A stretch of 64,000 nucleotides of DNA from Pseudomonadota bacterium (lineage in GTDB: Bacteria > Pseudomonadota > Gammaproteobacteria > Burkholderiales > Burkholderiaceae_C), in the NCBI GenBank assembly GCA_020161775.1, contig JAIUOW010000011.1, positions 1 to 64,000 of the forward strand, in the 5' to 3' direction. Shown here piece by piece: positions 56,413-64,000 of the stretch; the first letter of the stretch is position 1; every line of letters begins with the position of its first letter. The translations under genes and the position numbers were made by a program. The notes beneath the pieces are model-generated. The model had not been told where the DNA came from, did no database searches, and saw nothing but the letters and a program-made list of their open reading frames with translations.

Positions 56413-56682
56413 TTATTTGCTGAGGACGGCTTGCCTCAGGATGGCGTTGACGCGTGTCTGCCATCCCGCACCGCTGGCACGCAGGGCCGCCAGCAGGTCA
56501 GGGTCCAGGCGCAGCTTGACGGCCTGTTTGGTGGCGGGCGAAACGCTGCCGGGCGGGCGCCCTCGTCGAGCGGCGCGGGCCATGATTTCTTCGGGGGTGT
56601 GGATGCGCGCATATTCGCCGCGTTTGGCCTGGCGGATGGACTCGAGCACATCGGCGGCAAATTGTTCAGTTTCCTTGTCCAT
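56413..56682 (-). CDS. BrnA-like antitoxin
   Basis: An 89-residue protein. The N-terminal helix (KETEQFAADVLESIRQAKRG) probably contacts the toxin. The C-terminal VKLRLDPDLLAALRASGAGWQTRVNAILRQAV is close to the DNA-binding part of BrnA-type antitoxins (ribbon-helix-helix). The start at 56682 has GGAAGGAAGC upstream; a longer reading begins inside the toxin gene. It overlaps the toxin gene by 17 bp. The order toxin first, antitoxin second is the HigBA-like order. Confidence 0.75.
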   Translation of the reverse strand: MDKETEQFAADVLESIRQAKRGEYARIHTPEEIMARAARRGRPPGSVSPATKQAVKLRLDPDLLAALRASGAGWQTRVNAILRQAVLSK

Positions 56683-56986
56683 CGAAAGCTTCCTTCCATT
56701 GCAGCAAGACGTGTGTTGGCAGATTTTCAAATTTTGCTTTGGTATAGACCACGATCAGGACAACCTCGGTAGGGCCGTTTCGCAGGAAATAAATTACCCG
56801 CGATCCTCCCCGCTTCCCCATGCCCGCGCGGCCCCACCGGACTTTGCGCAAACCCTCGGCACCCGGTATGACGCTGCCTGCAGACGGATTACCGGCAATC
56901 CATTCGACAAATGCCTCGCGTTCGTCTTCAGACCAGACTTCTTTTGCGCATCGCAGGAACAGTGATGTCTCGATCACAGTCAACAT
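56666..56986 (-). CDS. RelE/HigB-like toxin
   Basis: A 106-residue protein of the RelE/ParE superfamily, probably an mRNA interferase. It has a beta-rich core with VWSEDEREAFVEWIAGNPSAG, PGAEGLRKVRWGRAGMGKRGG and SRVIYFLRNG, then LIVVYTKAKFENLP. It is AT-richer in its upstream region than the surrounding DNA, and a CAGGGGG site precedes the ATG. Together with the antitoxin gene it forms a two-gene module inserted between the ABC exporter and the imuA cassette. Confidence 0.8.
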   Translation of the reverse strand: MLTVIETSLFLRCAKEVWSEDEREAFVEWIAGNPSAGSVIPGAEGLRKVRWGRAGMGKRGGSRVIYFLRNGPTEVVLIVVYTKAKFENLPTHVLLQWKEAFDGQGN

Positions 56987-57017
56987 TTATTGTACCCCCT
57001 GAAAATCTATGTAAGAC

Positions 57018-57030
57018 AAAGATCGTCTTT
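57018..57030. promoter_or_regulatory. Inverted repeat upstream of the toxin gene
   Basis: AAAGA-TCG-TCTTT, a perfect 5 bp inverted repeat, lies 32-44 bp upstream of the toxin start. It is a likely site for autoregulation by the antitoxin (inference). Confidence 0.4.
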
Positions 57031-57047
57031 CACATGCATCGATATTA

Positions 57048-57063
57048 CTGTACAAACAAACAG
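57048..57063 (+). promoter_or_regulatory. LexA box of the imuA-imuB-dnaE2 cassette
   Basis: CTGT-ACAAACAA-ACAG matches the LexA consensus CTGT-N8-ACAG exactly. It lies 17 bp upstream of the proposed imuA start and 62 bp from the toxin start, in the shared divergent region. A TTCACA (57029) and TACAAA (57051) pair overlaps it. Confidence 0.88.
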
Positions 57064-57079
57064 TATTTTGGTGCTGCCT

Positions 57080-57835
57080 GTGACCCTTGCCTGCCTGTCC
57101 GCTGCCTCTTCCTTGTCTGCATCGCCGCATGTCTGGCGGGCGGATGGGCACGCTTGGAACGACGCTGTTTTGCCCACCGGCCACCCCGTCCTCAACGCCC
57201 ACCTGCCCGGCGGCGGCTGGCCGCTGGATGGCCTGGTGGAGGTGCTGCAGGCGCGGCCTGAACGGCATGCCTGGCAACTGGTGCTGCCTGCGCTGGCCCA
57301 GGTGGCGCAGGCGCAGCCCGGCCCCGTGGTGCTGGTGGGCACGCCGTTTGAGCCGTTTGGCCCGGCGCTGGCAGCGCAGGGCTTGCCCGGCGAACGGCTG
57401 CTGTGCGTGCGCAGTGACAAGCCCGCCGCGCGCCTGTGGGCGGCCGAGCAGGCGCTGCGCTGCGCCGGTGTGGCGGCTGTGCTGGCCTGGTTGCCGCAGG
57501 CCCGCGCCGACCAGCTGCGCCGGCTGCACCTGGCGGCGCAACAGGGCCAGCGCCAGCGGCCACTGTTCGTGTTTCGCACGCTGGCCGCGCAGCATGAATC
57601 ATCGCCCGCACGGTTGCGCCTGCTGCTGCAGGGCACGGACGCGCTGCAGGTGCGCATCCTCAAACGCCGCGGCCCGCCGGTGGACGCGCCGGTGCTTCTG
57701 CCAGCCCATCCGCCACGGCTGGCGGCGCTGCTGGCGGCGCGCCGCAAACCGGTGGCGCCGACCCAGCCTTTGACCGGGACCACGCCGCCCGTGCCAACCC
57801 ATGCCCATGCACTGGATCGCCCTGTTACCGCCTGA
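57080..57835 (+). CDS. imuA: ImuA, SOS mutagenesis accessory protein
   Basis: A protein of about 251 residues with the RecA-like fold that works with ImuB and the DnaE2 polymerase in damage-induced mutagenesis. The region HVWRADGHAWNDAVLPTGHP followed by LNAHLPGGGWPLDGLVEVLQ is typical of ImuA. Start options are GTG 57080 or GTG 57071, both just after the LexA box; neither has a clear ribosome-binding site, so the leader must be short. The gene ends inside imuB (overlap 29 bp). Confidence 0.82.
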   Translation: MTLACLSAASSLSASPHVWRADGHAWNDAVLPTGHPVLNAHLPGGGWPLDGLVEVLQARPERHAWQLVLPALAQVAQAQPGPVVLVGTPFEPFGPALAAQGLPGERLLCVRSDKPAARLWAAEQALRCAGVAAVLAWLPQARADQLRRLHLAAQQGQRQRPLFVFRTLAAQHESSPARLRLLLQGTDALQVRILKRRGPPVDAPVLLPAHPPRLAALLAARRKPVAPTQPLTGTTPPVPTHAHALDRPVTA

Positions 57836-59070
57836 GGCCGAGCGCACGGCCTGGGGCTGGCGCGCGCTGCAGTTCACCCCGCGCGTGGCGCAGGTGGACG
57901 AAGCGCTGCTGCTCGAAGTGTCCACGTCGCAGCGCCTGTGGGGCGGGCAGGACCGGTTGCTGCGCCGCCTGTTCAGGCGCCGCGCGCAGCCGGTGCCCTA
58001 TGCAGAAGGCGCCACGCATCTGGTGGCCCTGGCCCTGCTGCGGCTGCAGCTGCGCGGGCTGCCGGTGCCCGCGCAGGTGCCCGGCGGCCTGCCCCTGGCC
58101 GCGCTGAGCGCCGCGCTGCCCTGGCTGCACACCCTGGAGCGCACCGGTTGCAGCACCTGGGGCCAGCTGCGCGCGCTGCCGCGCGGCGGCGTGGCGCGGC
58201 GTTTTGGCGCGGGCCTGCTGGACGCCCTGGACATGGCCTGGGGTCAGCGGCCCGAGGCCTGCGCCTGGCTGGCGCTGCCCGAGGTGTTTGACATGAACGT
58301 GGAGCTGCCTGCGCTGGCCACCACCACGCCAGAGCTCCTGTGGACAGCGCAGCGCCTGCTGACGCACCTGCAGGCCTGGCTGCGCGCGCGCGGGCGCGGC
58401 GTGCTGGCACTGCAGCTGCAATGGACGCTGGACCTGAAGCGCCTGGACGGCGTGGCCTTGCCGAGCCACCAGCAGCTGGTCGTGCGCACCGCGCAGCCGG
58501 CCCAGGACATGGCGCACCTGCGCCGCCTGCTGTCAGAGCACCTGGCGCGCGAAACCCTGGCGGCGCCGGCCAACCACCTGCGCCTGCGCGTGCTGGACAC
58601 GGCGCCGTGGGCCGGCGCCAGCCGCAGCTTTCTGCCTGAAGACAACATGCCCGGCGAAAAGCTGCACGAATTCATCGAACGCCTGAGCGTGCGCCTGGGC
58701 GCGCACAACGTGGTGGTGCCGCACGCCCGGGCCGACCACCGGCCCGAACGGCGCCAGCAGTGGCGGCCCGCGCGCGACGGCGCCGCGCAGCGGCTGGCGC
58801 AGGACGAGCCCGACGCGCTGCAGCCGCCGTGGCTGCTGCCCGTGCCGGTGCTGTTGCCGATGAAAGACGATGTGCCGCAGTACGGCGGACCCTTGCAGCG
58901 GCTCACACGGGCCAGCCGCGTCATGACGGGCTGGTGGGAAACCAGCGAACAGGGTGGCCACACCGCGCGTGACTACTTCATTGCCCGCAGCCCCGAGCAC
59001 GGGCTGGTCTGGATCTACCGTGACCGGTTGGGTGGCGGGCCCCGGGACCGCTGGTACCTGCAGGGCCTGT

Positions 59071-59078
<8 letters not shown>
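57807..59078 (+). CDS. imuB: ImuB, Y-family polymerase-like protein
   Basis: A 423-residue protein with a Y-family fold that lacks catalytic acidic residues, which is normal for ImuB; it acts as an adaptor for DnaE2 and the beta clamp. The N-terminus MHWIALLPPEAERTAWG is typical. Tracts such as VDEALLLEVSTSQRLWGG and the little-finger region around SRSFLPEDNMPGEKLHEFIE match. The C-terminal GLVWIYRDRLGG is usual for the family. The start is ATG 57807 (57801 is possible). It overlaps dnaE2 by 8 bp. Confidence 0.9.
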
Positions 59079-62382
<3,304 letters not shown>

Positions 62383-62384
62383 GC

Positions 62385-62963
62385 ATGCCGCTGAATCCGC
62401 TGCGCCTGCTCATCTGTCTGCGCCCCGGCCCCGCGCAACAGGCGGCGCTGGCCCGCCACTGTGCCGAATGGCGATGGGCGCCTGGCACCCGCACCACGCG
62501 CGCGCCGCGCCTGCACCTGACGCTGCATGGCCCCTGGCTGGTCCACCCGGACCTGGCACCGCAGTTGCAGCGCGCGCTGCGCCACGTCGCGCAGTCGCCG
62601 CTGGCGTTGGTGCTGGATACTCCTGCTGCCTGGGCGCATGGGCTGGCGGTGCTGCAGCCGGATGCCGCGTCACGCGATGCGCTGGCCGCGCTGCACCGGT
62701 GCATCGCGGTTGCGGTGTGCCGTACGAGCCTGGCGCCCGCGCGCTGGGGCCGCCCCCACGTGACGCTGAGCCGCAACGCTGCCGGCGCCCTGGCACCGGC
62801 GGCTTGCCGGCCCGTCATCTGGCCGGTGCATGAATTTGTGCTGCTGCACTCGCCGCCCTACGCGCAGGACTACGACCTGATCGAAAGCTACCTGCTCATG
62901 CCGGCTTTTTCGCCATCAGGAACAGCAGCGAACCCGACCCCGCCACCAGCGCCAGCAGCGTGA
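62385..62963 (+). CDS. 2'-5' RNA ligase family protein (2H phosphoesterase)
   Basis: A 192-residue protein with the two 2H motifs, HLTLHG near residue 45 and HVTLSR near residue 125, that cut cyclic phosphodiester bonds of RNA. The fold has a repeated beta-alpha-beta unit. The first part follows dnaE2 with an ATG two bases after its stop; a TTG start six bases earlier overlaps it. The last 22 codons (Pro/Ala-rich) overlap the 3' end of the convergent MFS gene by 68 bp, which is unusually long. It may be co-transcribed with the SOS cassette. Confidence 0.8.
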   Translation: MPLNPLRLLICLRPGPAQQAALARHCAEWRWAPGTRTTRAPRLHLTLHGPWLVHPDLAPQLQRALRHVAQSPLALVLDTPAAWAHGLAVLQPDAASRDALAALHRCIAVAVCRTSLAPARWGRPHVTLSRNAAGALAPAACRPVIWPVHEFVLLHSPPYAQDYDLIESYLLMPAFSPSGTAANPTPPPAPAA

Positions 62964-64000
62964 AGCCCATGCGGTAATTGCCCGTGGCGTCGGCAAACAT
63001 GCCCGCCACCATGGGGCCCAGCACCTGGCCGATGGCAATGACGAAGGCTGACAGGCCCATGATCATGCCAATGGCCTGCAGCCCGAAATAGTCCGCGCGC
63101 ATGGCCTGCATGAACGGCCCGCGCAGGCCCCAGGCCACGCCGTGCAGCACGGCAAACGCGCCCAGCATGACCGGATGCACGGCATAGGTCAGCATCAGCA
63201 GGCCCAGCATGTGCGCCACCATGCAGGCGGCGGCCATGTAGCGCTTTTCCCAGCGGTCGCCCACCAGCGCGCCCAGCAGCAGGCCACCGGCCTGCGCCAC
63301 CGTCATCAGCATGATGACCAGCGACGCCTGCGCCAGCGTGTAGCCCAGGCCTTCCTTCATGTGCGAGATGGCGTGCACATTCACCGCCGTGACCGTGAGC
63401 AGTGCAAAACCGTGGCCCAGTGCCAGGAACCAGAATGCCTGCGTGCGCACCGCTTCGCGCGCGGTGAACTGCCGTTGCGCGGGCAGGGCGGCCGCGGGTG
63501 CGTCAGCAGCAGGCGCTGGGGATAGCCCCGGGGCGGGCGCACCATCCACCTGCTCGCCCACCTCGCCGGGGTGACGGCGGATCAGGCGCGCCAGCGGCAG
63601 TCCGCCGGCCAGCATCAGGATGCCCGAGGCAATGGCGGCGTTGCGCCAGCCGTAGGTCTGCATCATCCAGCCCACCGCCGGCACCGCCAGCCCGCCGATG
63701 GCCAGGCCCAGCCCCATGAGCGACAGTGCCCGCGCGCGCAGCCGCTGGAACCAGTGCACCACGGTGATGGTCAGCGGGAAGTAGCCTGCGCAGGTGGTGC
63801 CCAGCGCGATCAGGATGATGGCGCCGTAAAAGCCGCCCACGCTGTCGATCTGGCTGAGCGCCAGGAAGCCCAGGCCCATCAGCACCACGCCGATGTGCAC
63901 CAGGGCCCGCGCGCCAAACCGGTCGACCAGCCAGCCCATGGCCGGGCCGAGCAGGGCACCTTCAACCGACTGCAGCGCGGCCGCGCCCGACAGGGTGGTC
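62896..64000 (-). CDS. MFS permease, partial at the right edge
   Basis: The open frame continues past the right window edge, so the N-terminus is missing; the visible part has about ten hydrophobic helices. It reads LLGPAMGWLVDRFG (MFS motif A neighbourhood), GTTCAGYFPLTITVVHWF, then FWFLALGHGFALLTVTAVNV and a C-terminal LFLMAKKPA. A linker rich in Ala and Pro divides two six-helix halves. It resembles aromatic-acid or oxalate/formate-type MFS permeases. It converges on the 2'-5' ligase gene and overlaps its end by 68 bp. Confidence 0.8.
   Translation of the reverse strand, partial: TTLSGAAALQSVEGALLGPAMGWLVDRFGARALVHIGVVLMGLGFLALSQIDSVGGFYGAIILIALGTTCAGYFPLTITVVHWFQRLRARALSLMGLGLAIGGLAVPAVGWMMQTYGWRNAAIASGILMLAGGLPLARLIRRHPGEVGEQVDGAPAPGLSPAPAADAPAAALPAQRQFTAREAVRTQAFWFLALGHGFALLTVTAVNVHAISHMKEGLGYTLAQASLVIMLMTVAQAGGLLLGALVGDRWEKRYMAAACMVAHMLGLLMLTYAVHPVMLGAFAVLHGVAWGLRGPFMQAMRADYFGLQAIGMIMGLSAFVIAIGQVLGPMVAGMFADATGNYRMGFTLLALVAGSGSLLFLMAKKPA

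Noticed and set aside
54401-56965. An 854-codon open frame on the plus strand
   Set aside because: It is antisense to the ABC exporter, antitoxin and toxin genes and has no recognisable fold.

Overview
The window is GC-rich, densely packed bacterial DNA. Gene content and intergenic repeats point to a betaproteobacterium of the order Burkholderiales, most likely Comamonadaceae. The supporting genes are two Bug/TctC binding proteins, TRAP transporters, an imuA-imuB-dnaE2 SOS cassette, an intracellular PHA depolymerase with a Cys nucleophile, a gcvTHP operon under a tandem glycine riboswitch, and short GC-rich palindromic spacers. No rRNA, tRNA, IS element, integrase or CRISPR array was seen. 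The assignment is inferred from family recognition, not from a database search.

Layout. (1) 1-3032: the visibly AT-richer left edge carries an HNH-type protein and runs into the 3' end of glnS. There glutaminyl-tRNA synthetase has acquired about 94 extra C-terminal residues, which looks like the boundary of a foreign island. (2) 3188-5736: an exported His-rich protein, a branched-chain amino-acid type binding lipoprotein and a DUF3455 lipoprotein. (3) 5863-12938: a tight nine-gene minus-strand operon (DUF2306, 2TM, DUF2141, carotenoid oxygenase, two alpha/beta hydrolases, 2TM, LytS-type kinase, LytTR regulator). It is the best candidate here for an undescribed system. (4) 13103-22306: uppP, envelope proteins, PHA depolymerase, GST, cupin, aroC, an MFS permease and a J-domain protein. 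(5) 22580-29511: a frameshifted O-antigen ligase-like gene, then a plus-strand run with a hydrolase-fold protein lacking its catalytic Ser and His, aroQ, a quinate/shikimate dehydrogenase, a DsbA-like protein and another hydrolase. (6) 29525-34296: gcvP, gcvH and gcvT with the riboswitch. (7) 34321-39860: a DctPQM-type TRAP transporter and two tandem membrane-anchored TAXI-type proteins. (8) 39940-46986: ETF-ubiquinone oxidoreductase, an SDR-EamA-thioesterase operon, two carboxymuconolactone decarboxylase family proteins, a PAS-LuxR regulator and a 3-oxoacid CoA-transferase. (9) 47429-54244: a LysR-controlled operon with two Bug binding proteins, an aldo/keto reductase, a UGSC-like CxxC protein and a thioredoxin reductase-like enzyme. 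(10) 54271-64000: a shortened DUF4256 protein, an ABC exporter, a RelE/BrnA-like toxin-antitoxin pair, the LexA-boxed imuA-imuB-dnaE2 mutagenesis cassette, a 2'-5' RNA ligase-like protein and a partial MFS permease.

The genes suggest a versatile heterotroph that imports organic acids (TRAP, Bug) and degrades aromatic compounds and fatty acids (CoA-transferase, ETF-QO, quinate-type dehydrogenase). It probably stores PHA and has an inducible error-prone polymerase. Three families of short dispersed repeats punctuate the window, and one repeat copy lies in frame inside dnaE2.
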